DNA from: F1-120-MAGs118 sp013360535
Lineage (GTDB): Bacteria; Planctomycetota; UBA1135; GCA-002686595
NCBI GenBank assembly: GCA_026647215.1
Contig: JAPKHC010000008.1
Location: 48,328 to 112,327 of the forward strand
Length of the DNA stretch: 64,000 bases
Direction of reading: 5' to 3'
In this document: piece by piece, positions 7,762-14,992 of the stretch
Layout: each line of letters begins with the position of its first letter
Position numbering within the stretch: position 1 is the first letter of the stretch
The notes under the pieces: model-generated
What the model was told of the DNA's origin: nothing
Database searches by the model: none
What the model saw: the letters and a program-made list of their open reading frames with translations, nothing else
Translations under genes and position numbers: made by a program

Positions 7762-8747
7762 CCTTCCTCGGAGTCGCGCGCGAGTCGATAGGGGTTCTCG
7801 ACACCCGGCGGAGTGTGGCGGAAGCGCTTGTAGCCCCACAGGTACTGCTCGGGGTGCGTGCGGATCAGGCCTTCGATTGCGCGGTTCATGGCCGTGACGG
7901 CGACGAGCACGTCGCGGTCGCGCAGCTGCGGGTCCTGCGCCTCGACGAAATGCACGCGAAACCCGCGTCCGACGAGGCGCTCGCTCCACACTAGGAACAG
8001 CGGCGCCCCGCTCTTCTCCGCGAGCTTCGCCACCAGCGTGGTCGTGTTCGCCGGCCGGCCGAAGTACGGCGCGAACACGCCCGAGCCGCGCCCGGGATCC
8101 TGGTCGGGCAGGATCCCGGCGACCTCGCCCGAGCGCAGCGCGCGGTGCAGGGCGCGCACTCCGGTGGCGTCCGCCGGCACCAGCTTCGCGCCCGTCCGTT
8201 CGCGCGCGGCCGTGTAGAACTGCTCCATCTCGCGGATCGGCGGCGGCTTGTAGAGCGCGGTGAGCCGCACGCGCGACGCCACGTACAGGCCGGAGAACTC
8301 CCACGCGCCGAGGTGCGGCGTCAGCGCGATCACGGCCCCCTTCGCGGCCGCCTCGAGGAAGCGCTCCTCGCCGCGCACGTCCTGCGCCAGCGCGAGCACC
8401 CGCTCCTTCGGCCAGCACCACAGCGCCGCAAGCTCCGCCATCGTGCGCCCGGTCTCGATCAGGCTCTGCCTGACGAGCCGCGTGCGCGCCGCCGCGTCGA
8501 GCTCGGGGAAGCACAGGTCGACGTTCACGCGCGTCGCGAGCCGCTCGCGCGTCTCCCACGCACCGAGCCCGCGCCCCGCGAGCGCTCCGATGCCGTGCAG
8601 CGCCCCCAGCGGCAGCACCGAAGCCGTCCGGAACGCGATTCGGGAGAGCGCGGCTTCACGCGGCGCCGAACGCGAATGGTCCTTCGCCGGCCGCGCCGCC
8701 CTGCGCACCGCCTGCGCGCCCTCGTCCGGTTGTTCCCCGCCGTCCAT
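7758..8747 (-). CDS. LpxL/HtrB-family lysophospholipid or lipid A acyltransferase
   Basis: 329 residues from the ATG at 8747. The HtrB/LpxL/MsbB domain fills the protein. An N-terminal hydrophobic segment (about 35-55) anchors it to the inner membrane, the catalytic HX4E motif is HLGAWE near residue 136, and a later ILPDQDPGRGSGVFAPYFG block resembles the acyl-chain-binding region. These enzymes add secondary acyl chains to lipid A. The frame stays open up to 9032, but the extra residues look like non-coding GC-rich translation and a promoter-like site fits the 8747 start. First gene of the envelope run. Confidence 0.88.
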   Translation of the reverse strand: MDGGEQPDEGAQAVRRAARPAKDHSRSAPREAALSRIAFRTASVLPLGALHGIGALAGRGLGAWETRERLATRVNVDLCFPELDAAARTRLVRQSLIETGRTMAELAALWCWPKERVLALAQDVRGEERFLEAAAKGAVIALTPHLGAWEFSGLYVASRVRLTALYKPPPIREMEQFYTAARERTGAKLVPADATGVRALHRALRSGEVAGILPDQDPGRGSGVFAPYFGRPANTTTLVAKLAEKSGAPLFLVWSERLVGRGFRVHFVEAQDPQLRDRDVLVAVTAMNRAIEGLIRTHPEQYLWGYKRFRHTPPGVENPYRLARDSEEG

Positions 8748-8758
8748 CGAAGCGCGAG

Positions 8759-8788
8759 ACGGTACGCCAATCCCGCTTGGGCCGCCAA
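8759..8788 (-). promoter_or_regulatory. Putative promoter of the envelope operon
   Basis: On the minus strand TTGGCG (8783-8788) and TACCGT (8759-8764) are separated by 18 bp and the hexamer ends 11 nt before the ATG at 8747. It fits the TANNNT pattern seen elsewhere in the window. Confidence 0.35.
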
Positions 8789-9264
8789 CGGAGGTCGCCG
8801 CCTCGAGATCACCAGGCCGAGGGCGAAGGCGCCGGTCGAGTTCGACTCTCGTTGGAGCTCGATGGGACCGGGCACGACGTCGCATCGCGCCGCGAAGGTT
8901 CGTCGCGAGGGTGACGGCAGACGCGCCAGCCGCGACGTTGGGCTGCGCGAGCGGGGCACGCGCATCGCGATCGCGGCGGGCGCCGAACCTCGCGGGCAAC
9001 GGCATGGCGCTCCTGTGGACGACGAAAACCACTTTCTGCTCCGCTGCGAGCAGCTCGAGTTGCCGGGTGAGCCTTGGAATGGGCTGGCGATGGGGCGTTG
9101 ACCGCGAGACGGAGAGTCGAGAGCCGTCCGAGCCGACTCCCGCAACTTCGCTCCGCGGACGGGGTGGGCGGCCAGACCGCCGCGACGCTGGAGCGACGAC
9201 CTCGCGGTGGCTCGGTCGGCCGAAAGTCGCCTCCGCGGCCCCTTTTCTGGCATCAGATCCGTTT

Positions 9265-9288
9265 ATTAGTATGCCATACCATTCTAAT
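9265..9288. promoter_or_regulatory. AT-rich operator-like palindrome upstream of AAA ATPase gene
   Basis: ATTAGTATG (9265-9273) and CATTCTAAT (9280-9288) form arms matching at 8 of 9 positions, and an inner GTATG-C-CATAC dyad (9269-9279) overlaps. It ends 17 bp before the ATG at 9306 and is the most AT-rich stretch nearby. Likely an operator or core promoter; an autoregulator is not obvious. Confidence 0.45.
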
Positions 9289-9305
9289 CGTCCGACAATG
9301 TAGCC

Positions 9306-10763
9306 ATGAGCGCAGCCTACAACCTACTTGATCCTGCCGAGCTGTTGGCGGTCCTGCAGGGCTTCAACCCGTGGTGGACCGGGCGCCCAGTGCCGGCCCC
9401 GGCGTTCCGGCGTCTCGCGTTCGACGGGGCCTTGCGGCTCCTCGAAACGCCGGGATTGCGGCGCGCGATCCTGCTCTCCGGACCCCGGCGCGTCGGCAAG
9501 ACCACGGTCCTGCACCAGCTCGCCAGTCACGTGATCGGCGCGGGCCGCGACCCGCGCAGCGTGCTCTACCTGAGCCTCGACCATCCGCTGCTGAAGCTCG
9601 TGACGCTGGCGGAACTGCTGCGGCTGTACGGCGAGCGCGTGCACGCGGAAGGGAAGCCCGCCTTGCTGCTGCTCGACGAAGTGCACTACGCACGCGAGTG
9701 GGAACTCGAGGTCAAGCAACTGATCGACCATCGCCCGGAGTTGCAAGTCGTGGCGACGGGCTCGGCCAGCGTCGTGCAGCACGGCCGGCTCGCAGAGAGT
9801 GGCGTCGGACGTTGGGTGACGCTCCACGTGCCGACGCTTTCCTTCTATGAGTTCGTCCACCTGCGCGGCGAACGCGTTCCGGAACTTCCGCAGCCGCTCG
9901 AGCGCTCGCTGCTGGCGTCGTTCAAGGCGAGCGACGCGGAACGCGCGTCGATCTCCGCCGCATTGCGGCCACTCTTGCCGTCGTTCCACCGCTACCTGCT
10001 GGTCGGCGGCTTTCCCGAGACGGCGAGACTCGACGACACGGCGCTGTGCCAGCGGCTCCTGCGCGAAGACGTGGTCGAGCGGGTGCTCAAGCGCGACATG
10101 ACATCGCTGTTCGGCGTGCGCAACGTCGATGACCTCGAACGGGTGTTCATCCATCTGTGCCTGAATTCCGGCGGAATCCTCGCCCACCAGACGGTCGCGG
10201 AGGCGCTCGGCGCCAACAAGCAGACCGTCGCGAGCCACCTGCTGCATCTCGAGCAGGCCAACCTCGCCTACCGCCTCGCGCCATTCCATCTCGGCGGGAA
10301 GCAGGCGCTCAAGGCACGTTACAAGTACTACCTCGTCGACGCGGCGCTGCGAAACGCGGTGCTGCTGCGAAGCGAGGAAGCGCTTGAGCGGCCCGAGGAA
10401 ATGGGCCTGATCGTGGAGACAGCCGTGCTGCGCCACTTCCACTCGTTCCACTTTCGCGAGCGCGCGCAGATGGGCTACTGGCGTGACCCCAAGACCGAAC
10501 GTGAGGTCGATCTCATCGTGCGCACGCCGGCCGCGACGATCCCGATCGAGGTCAAGTACCGCGACCGCGCGACGCTGGAGGCGCGCGGCGGCCTCGCGCT
10601 CTACTGCAAGTCGGAGGCGATTCCGCGCGCCTACCTCGTGACGCGACGCGACACCGATTTTGGCGTCGATGAGCTCGAGGGTGGCGTGACGCAAGTGCTG
10701 CGCATTCCCGCGCACGTGCTGTGTTACCTGCTCGGTTCTGCCGAGCGCGCGTTGTGGAATTGA
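9306..10763 (+). CDS. AAA-family ATP-binding protein with DUF4143-type C-terminus
   Basis: 485 residues. The N-terminal AAA_14 domain has Walker A SGPRRVGKTT near residues 58-67, Walker B LLLLDEVHYA near 119-128, and sensor 1 VVATGSAS near 148. A helical middle section follows, then a DUF4143-type C-terminal domain ending in a nuclease-like EVDLIV ... IPIEVKY pair (about 397-418), resembling the D-(E/D)XK core. These proteins are common in accessory regions of bacteria and archaea and their function is not established. The gene is monocistronic, under an AT-rich palindrome, converging with the HExxH gene, which suggests acquisition by transfer. Confidence 0.9.
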   Translation: MSAAYNLLDPAELLAVLQGFNPWWTGRPVPAPAFRRLAFDGALRLLETPGLRRAILLSGPRRVGKTTVLHQLASHVIGAGRDPRSVLYLSLDHPLLKLVTLAELLRLYGERVHAEGKPALLLLDEVHYAREWELEVKQLIDHRPELQVVATGSASVVQHGRLAESGVGRWVTLHVPTLSFYEFVHLRGERVPELPQPLERSLLASFKASDAERASISAALRPLLPSFHRYLLVGGFPETARLDDTALCQRLLREDVVERVLKRDMTSLFGVRNVDDLERVFIHLCLNSGGILAHQTVAEALGANKQTVASHLLHLEQANLAYRLAPFHLGGKQALKARYKYYLVDAALRNAVLLRSEEALERPEEMGLIVETAVLRHFHSFHFRERAQMGYWRDPKTEREVDLIVRTPAATIPIEVKYRDRATLEARGGLALYCKSEAIPRAYLVTRRDTDFGVDELEGGVTQVLRIPAHVLCYLLGSAERALWN

Positions 10764-10778
10764 CGCGTCGAGTCCAGC

Positions 10779-11702
10779 TCACGGCGAAGTTCGCAGCGCG
10801 CGTTGGCAGCGAGCGGCGAGTTTCTGCGCGTCGGACTTGTACCCGCGCGCGGCGGCGAGGCCTTCGCCGCAGGAGCCGGAGGCGAGCGAACGCAGCGTGC
10901 GCGCGAGGATGCGCTCGCACAGCTCGAGCGCGAGCTTGGGCTTGTCGTTCGCGAGCGCGATGCGGGCGTAGATGATCAGCACGGACGGGCAGCGCGGCTC
11001 GAGCGCATGAGCGCGCCGAACCGTACGCAACGCAGGCGCGCAACAACGGTGCTCGAGCTCGCAGTAGGCCAGGTAGTTGAGCATCTGGTGGTTTTCCGGC
11101 TCTCTGGGGAGCTCGGCGCGCAGCAACCGCTTGGCCTTCGCCCAGTGGCCATGGTTGATGTGCACCTGCACCCGGTCGAGCCACGATCCGATGCTGGCGT
11201 TGTCGCTGTCGCGCGTCTCGAGCGGCCGGTCGACGCATTTCGCATAGTCGTCCACCATGGCCGATGCCTTGGCGATGACGCCCCTCTCGGTGAGCGGCTT
11301 GCGCTCGATCCACTGGCGGTAATGCACGACTTCGTGGCTGAGCGAGCCGAGGTAAGCGGCGAGCGCGTTGTCGCGGCCGCGCTCGCGCAGCAGCTCTCGA
11401 TAGTCGCCCGTCGCGATGCGGATGTAAGGCTCCTCGCGGTGATCGAAGGGCAGGAAGCACGTGGCGGACGCCGTGCCACCGTTGCGCGATTTCAGCTCCT
11501 TCCGCGGGCTCAGATACACCGGCACACGCACAGGGAAGTTCACGTACTCCCGCAGCCACCGCGCATACCTCTGCAGGCAACGCCGCACATCGCTGGGGCC
11601 TCGACGCCCGACGATGCGCAAGCCGGAGCGGCGCCGCTGCTTGCCGCGCGTGCGCCCGATGCGTGAGCGTTTGGAATCAGGACCCGACACCAGCGTTCTC
11701 AC
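10779..11702 (-). CDS. HExxH-motif putative metalloprotein with helical repeat C-terminus
   Basis: 307 residues, family not recognised. A basic N-terminus with RRSGLRIVGRRG (about 25-36) precedes a central domain containing SLSHEVVHYRQW, an HExxH zinc-peptidase-type motif, then an ERGVIAKA helix. Residues from about 190 to 290 look like TPR-type helical pairs. The C-terminus has a Gly/Cys segment SLASGSCGEGLAAARG. The first and last segments recur, fused together, in a small minus-strand frame at 12614-12775, so this gene has a partial duplicate. Its start overlaps the end of the upstream membrane-protein gene by 26 bp. Peptidase activity is inference from the motif alone. Confidence 0.65.
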   Translation of the reverse strand: MRTLVSGPDSKRSRIGRTRGKQRRRSGLRIVGRRGPSDVRRCLQRYARWLREYVNFPVRVPVYLSPRKELKSRNGGTASATCFLPFDHREEPYIRIATGDYRELLRERGRDNALAAYLGSLSHEVVHYRQWIERKPLTERGVIAKASAMVDDYAKCVDRPLETRDSDNASIGSWLDRVQVHINHGHWAKAKRLLRAELPREPENHQMLNYLAYCELEHRCCAPALRTVRRAHALEPRCPSVLIIYARIALANDKPKLALELCERILARTLRSLASGSCGEGLAAARGYKSDAQKLAARCQRALRTSP

Positions 11703-12072
11703 GACGGCGCCGAGCGAAGTACATGCAGGTCAGGGCGAGCACGACCACGAGAAACGTCGCGCCCCCACCGATCTCGAGCGAACTCGCTGCGACGCGGCGA
11801 CCCTGCTCGATCTCCTCGGGCGTAGGTGCGAGTGAAGGAGGCGCCGCCGCGACGGTGCGGTCGATCGCCGCGCGCCCCAACCAGGTTCCGGCGGCGCCAA
11901 TGGCGAGTGGAGCGAAGGCCAGCACGAGCAGGATTGCCGCCGCCCGTTCGCGCGCGCGGCCGACCAACAGCACTAGGCCAACGACAAGCAGCACGAGGCC
12001 CGAGACGAGCGCCAGTAGCCCGAGGAGCCCGGAGTTCAGGAAGTAGTCGACGAGGCTGGTGGTCTGGACCAT
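11677..12072 (-). CDS. Small membrane protein, three predicted helices
   Basis: 131 residues from the ATG at 12072. Hydrophobic segments are about 9-33, 41-64 and 100-121, with a soluble loop (65-98) containing TPEEIEQGRRV. The C-terminus is basic (ARRRRE), cytoplasmic by the positive-inside rule. No family recognised. The 3' end overlaps the HExxH gene by 26 bp, so the two are co-transcribed. Confidence 0.6.
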   Translation of the reverse strand: MVQTTSLVDYFLNSGLLGLLALVSGLVLLVVGLVLLVGRARERAAAILLVLAFAPLAIGAAGTWLGRAAIDRTVAAAPPSLAPTPEEIEQGRRVAASSLEIGGGATFLVVVLALTCMYFARRRRENAGVGS

Positions 12073-12240
12073 AGGGCGAGCATCACGGTCGGGGGCTGGA
12101 TCGGGAATGCCCCCAAGTCTGCCTCGAGACCGGCCTCGCGCAACGCCCATCGGTCTCCGGCCCGCTTGGGTGGGCCCCGGAACACACCGCGCGAAAGGCG
12201 AGCACGTCGCGATCTCTCGCAGCGCGCTGGCCGCGAGGCG

Positions 12241-12519
12241 TCAGCTCGCCGGACGCAGCGGCTTGACGCGGCGTGTCGGCCGGCTGGCGGCCAGATCGTG
12301 CTGCGCTTGCAAGTTCGTCCAGTATTCCGGCGTGGTCCCCAGCGCCCCCGCGAGCAACCAGGCGGTCTCGGCACTGACGCCGCGACGGCCGCGAACGAAC
12401 TCGTTGATGCGCTGGAGCGGAATGCCCAGATGCGCTGCGAGATCGACCTGCGTGACGCCGAGCGGCACGAGGAATTCCTCGCGCAGGATTTCTCCAGGGT
12501 GAGTGGGAACGCGGTTCAT
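12241..12519 (-). CDS. HigA-family antitoxin (HTH XRE), apparently without its toxin
   Basis: 92 residues. It opens with the family signature THPGEILREEFLVPLG, followed by the helix-turn-helix VTQVDLAAHLGIPLQRINEFVRGRRGVS and a C-terminal AWLLAGALGTTPEYWTNLQ, all typical of HigA antitoxin/autorepressors. In normal higBA loci higB lies immediately upstream. Here that space holds only a possible 10-residue HigB C-terminal remnant and a degenerate copy of the 10.8 kb gene, so the antitoxin looks orphaned. Members of the family can still act as transcriptional regulators. Confidence 0.9.
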   Translation of the reverse strand: MNRVPTHPGEILREEFLVPLGVTQVDLAAHLGIPLQRINEFVRGRRGVSAETAWLLAGALGTTPEYWTNLQAQHDLAASRPTRRVKPLRPAS

Positions 12520-12571
12520 GGGCTTGATGCTCTCGGACCCCAACATCGTGGGGCCGCCTGCTTGCCGATCC

Positions 12572-12604
12572 GTGGTAATCCACCTTCCGCACCTCGAAAG
12601 TCCT
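12572..12604 (-). pseudogene. Possible C-terminal remnant of HigB toxin
   Basis: In the minus-strand frame covering 12604-12572 the translation RTFEVRKVDYH resembles the end of HigB/RelE toxins, which typically finish in DYH just before higA. There is an in-frame stop a few codons upstream and no stop after DYH, so no intact toxin exists. The match is only about ten residues and could be chance. Confidence 0.25.
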
Positions 12605-12613
12605 GACGGCAGT

Positions 12614-12775
12614 TCATCGGAGGGCCTTTCGACAGTGTGGGGCGAGCGCGTGGGCTTTGGACCTGAGCCGGCGCGCGGCGGCAAGGCCTTCTCCACAGGC
12701 TCCGGAGGCGAGGGAGCGCGGCGATCGCCCGACGATGCGCAAGCCGGAACGGCGCTTGGGAGTAGTGCGAGCCAT
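12614..12775 (-). pseudogene. Internally deleted copy of the HExxH gene at 10.8-11.7 kb
   Basis: A 53-residue frame starts MARTTPKRRSGLRIVGR and passes directly into SLASGACGEGLAAARR and KAHALAPHCRKAL, that is, the N-terminal and C-terminal signatures of the 10779-11702 protein joined with the HExxH centre removed. At DNA level 12726-12755 matches 11605-11634 at 29 of 30 positions. The C-terminal part (about 12675-12720) is also clearly similar to 10845-10895. It may be a relic or a short expressed peptide. Confidence 0.65.
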
Positions 12776-12954
12776 GGGATAACGCGGGAAACGCGCCGCC
12801 CAAGGGTAACCGAGCCGCCCCAAACGCAGCGCGAGGAGCGGCGCTTGCGCGTCGTTCCTCGCGTGGAGTTGGAGTCAGTTACGGAGTCGGAGTCAGTGTC
12901 AGGCGAGCTTGCGCTCGCGGCGAGAGCGGGCCAGGGAGGTCCGCTCGCGTTCGG

Positions 12955-14661
12955 TCACGGGGCGACCGTGAAGTACACCGCGTTGGAGAACGAGGCGTTC
13001 ACGTCGCGGTAGTAGAACTGGCAGAAGAGCGTCGAGCCGGCGGTGACGGCCGGATCGTTGCCCTGGCGCAGCCACTGGTTCAGGTCGACCGACAGGAAGC
13101 CGGTGCAGCTCGTGCCCGTCGCGTTGCCCGCCGTCGACTGGATCGGCGTGCGGACGTAGCCGGGTTCGACGCACAGGAAGCCCGAGCCGAAGGGCACGGC
13201 CTGACCGTGGCGACCGTAGAACAGGAAGCCCGTCTTCTGGTTGACGACGTTGTTCGCGCGCAGCGTGAAGGCCGCCGTCGAGGACAGGCTCGGGCTGCCG
13301 GTCGTCGTGATCGTCGCGGTGCAGCCCGACGTGCTCGTGCCCGCCGTGCAGTAGCTCGTGATCGGCAGCGGCGTGCCGCTCCACACGCGCACGCGGCCCG
13401 TGTCGAGGTTGGAGTTGTTCGTGTCGAAGGTCGGCCAGCCGACGATGAAGTCGTCGAGGCCGTCGCCGTTGACGTCCTTGCCGCCGCCGACCGAGAAGCC
13501 GAGCTGCTCATCCGTCAGCGTGCCGTAGACGCTGAAGAGCGTCGCGCCCGTGCGACCCGACCACACGCGCGCCATGCCGGCGTTCTGCACGCTCTGGTCC
13601 TTCATGCGCGCGCCGCCGATCACGTCCGCCCAGCCGTCGCCGTCGACGTCGCCGGCGAGCGCGCACACGCGGCCCATCTCGTCGTTCGAGGCGGTGCCCT
13701 TCAGGTTGTAGAGCTGCGCGCCAGTGCGGCCCGAATACACGAACACGGATCCGGAGTTGCCTCCGGCGTAGTCCGCGTTCGGGGAGCCGACGATCACGTC
13801 CGGCCAGCCGTCGTTGTTGACGTCGCGCCCGCCGTCGACCGAGTTGCCGAAGTACTCGCCCGCGGTCGCACCCTGGAAGGTGTAGAGCGTCGCTCCGGTG
13901 GCGCCGGAGTAGATGTAGGCGCGTCCCTGGTCCTGCTGGGTGTTCGTCGTCTGCGGCGCGCCGACGATGACGTCGGCCTTGCCGTCCTTGTTGACGTCGC
14001 CGGCGGCGGAGACGCTGTAGCCGAGCACCGAGACGCCCGAGGGCGAGTTGAAGGTGCGCAGCACCGAGCCGTTGAGGCCCGAGAAGATGCGCGCCTCGCC
14101 GACGTTGGCCGTGTTCGAGCCCTTGCCGTAAGGCGCGCCGACGATCACGTCCGCGCGGCCGTCGCCGTTGGTGTCGCCCGCGCCGTCGACCGACAGGCCG
14201 AACCAGTCGCCGGCCTGGTCGCCGTACCACGTGTAGAGCACCGCACCCGTGCGGCCGGACCACACGCGCGCCATGCCGGAATTGGTGCCGTTCTGGTCGT
14301 GCAGCGGGGCTCCACCGACGATGTCGGGGTAGCCGTCGCCGTCGACGTCGCCGGCGCTGGCGACCGACTCGCCGAGGCGATCGCCGGCCGCGAGGCCGTG
14401 GAAGGCGTACAGGAGCGCGCCGGTGCGGCCGTTGGTGACGCGGATCGAGCCGGAGGACGTGCCGTTGACGCTGGCGTACGGGGCGCCGAAAGCGAGCTCG
14501 GCCTGACCGTCGCCGTCGAGGTCGCCGATGACCGTGCAGGAGCGGCCGAGCTGGTCGCCGGCGGCGGCGCCGGTGTTGATCTGCAAGGTGGTCTGCGCCG
14601 AGAGCGTGGCTGCAGCGAGCGCGACGGCGAGCGACGCGGACGAAACGGAGCGTGTGATCAT
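12955..14661 (-). CDS. Secreted FG-GAP (integrin-alpha-like) repeat protein
   Basis: 568 residues from the ATG at 14661, which begins a clear signal peptide (cut after LSAQ near residue 22). At least six FG-GAP/VCBS-type blades follow (about 35-425), each with the calcium-binding pattern DxDGDGxxD or DVNxDGxxD, then VIVGAP and a VWSGRTGA-type tail, folding as a beta-propeller. The last 135 residues begin YCTAGTSTSGC and form a separate beta domain with paired cysteines, seen in many secreted proteins of high-GC planctomycetes. The role is probably extracellular binding or adhesion; the ligand is unknown. An upstream extension of 33 codons is possible but lacks a signal. Confidence 0.9.
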   Translation of the reverse strand: MITRSVSSASLAVALAAATLSAQTTLQINTGAAAGDQLGRSCTVIGDLDGDGQAELAFGAPYASVNGTSSGSIRVTNGRTGALLYAFHGLAAGDRLGESVASAGDVDGDGYPDIVGGAPLHDQNGTNSGMARVWSGRTGAVLYTWYGDQAGDWFGLSVDGAGDTNGDGRADVIVGAPYGKGSNTANVGEARIFSGLNGSVLRTFNSPSGVSVLGYSVSAAGDVNKDGKADVIVGAPQTTNTQQDQGRAYIYSGATGATLYTFQGATAGEYFGNSVDGGRDVNNDGWPDVIVGSPNADYAGGNSGSVFVYSGRTGAQLYNLKGTASNDEMGRVCALAGDVDGDGWADVIGGARMKDQSVQNAGMARVWSGRTGATLFSVYGTLTDEQLGFSVGGGKDVNGDGLDDFIVGWPTFDTNNSNLDTGRVRVWSGTPLPITSYCTAGTSTSGCTATITTTGSPSLSSTAAFTLRANNVVNQKTGFLFYGRHGQAVPFGSGFLCVEPGYVRTPIQSTAGNATGTSCTGFLSVDLNQWLRQGNDPAVTAGSTLFCQFYYRDVNASFSNAVYFTVAP

Positions 14662-14992
14662 CGATTCCCCTGTGGCCCCGGTCGGGCCTTCGATTTCGGA
14701 CGGTGGATGGGTCCGCGGGGCGACAGATCGCGCTCGGGCGCGCTGCTCGGCCGTCCCCACGGCGAGTCAAGCGTTCTTCTTCACTTCGGGCCCGGCACCC
14801 CCCTCAGGGTGTCGCGCTCGTGCAGCCAACTTCGTTCGGCCTGACCCGCGGGCTTGAATCTCCTCCCCCCGAATCCGTCCGAGCGAACGCGATCTTGTGG
14901 AAAAAGCCCCTCGCGGCGCCAGAGGCGAGCGAAGGACTTTCCGTTCGGAGCGCGTCCTCCCTGCGGACGCACGGCGCCCGGCGGATGTTCCG
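14662..14992. other. Intergenic region between FG-GAP and sulfatase genes
   Basis: 331 bp with both neighbours on the minus strand. The left part must hold the promoter of the FG-GAP gene, but no convincing TANNNT box is seen near 14661. A short stem CACCC/GGGTG lies near 14799-14814. The right part contains the terminator described separately. No gene. Confidence 0.6.
14901..14926 (-). terminator. Rho-independent terminator after the sulfatase gene
   Basis: On the minus strand GCCTC (14926-14922) pairs with GGGGC (14910-14906), one G-U pair included, across a GC-rich 11-nt loop. A run of five T residues (14905-14901) follows directly. It lies 67 bp beyond the sulfatase stop. Confidence 0.5.

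Larger units (their letters stand above)
8748..9305. other. Intergenic region with no convincing gene
   Basis: 558 bp between divergent transcription units. Open frames here are Arg/Ser/Pro-rich and lack family features, so none is called. The left end holds the putative envelope-operon promoter; the right end (9241-9300) becomes markedly AT-rich and contains the palindrome listed separately. A short stem GGCGG/CCGCC occurs near 9168-9183. Confidence 0.6.

Noticed and set aside
8748..9032. N-terminal extension of the acyltransferase to an ATG at 9032
   Set aside because: The extra 95 codons show no transmembrane or domain features and lie upstream of a promoter-like site fitting the 8747 start.
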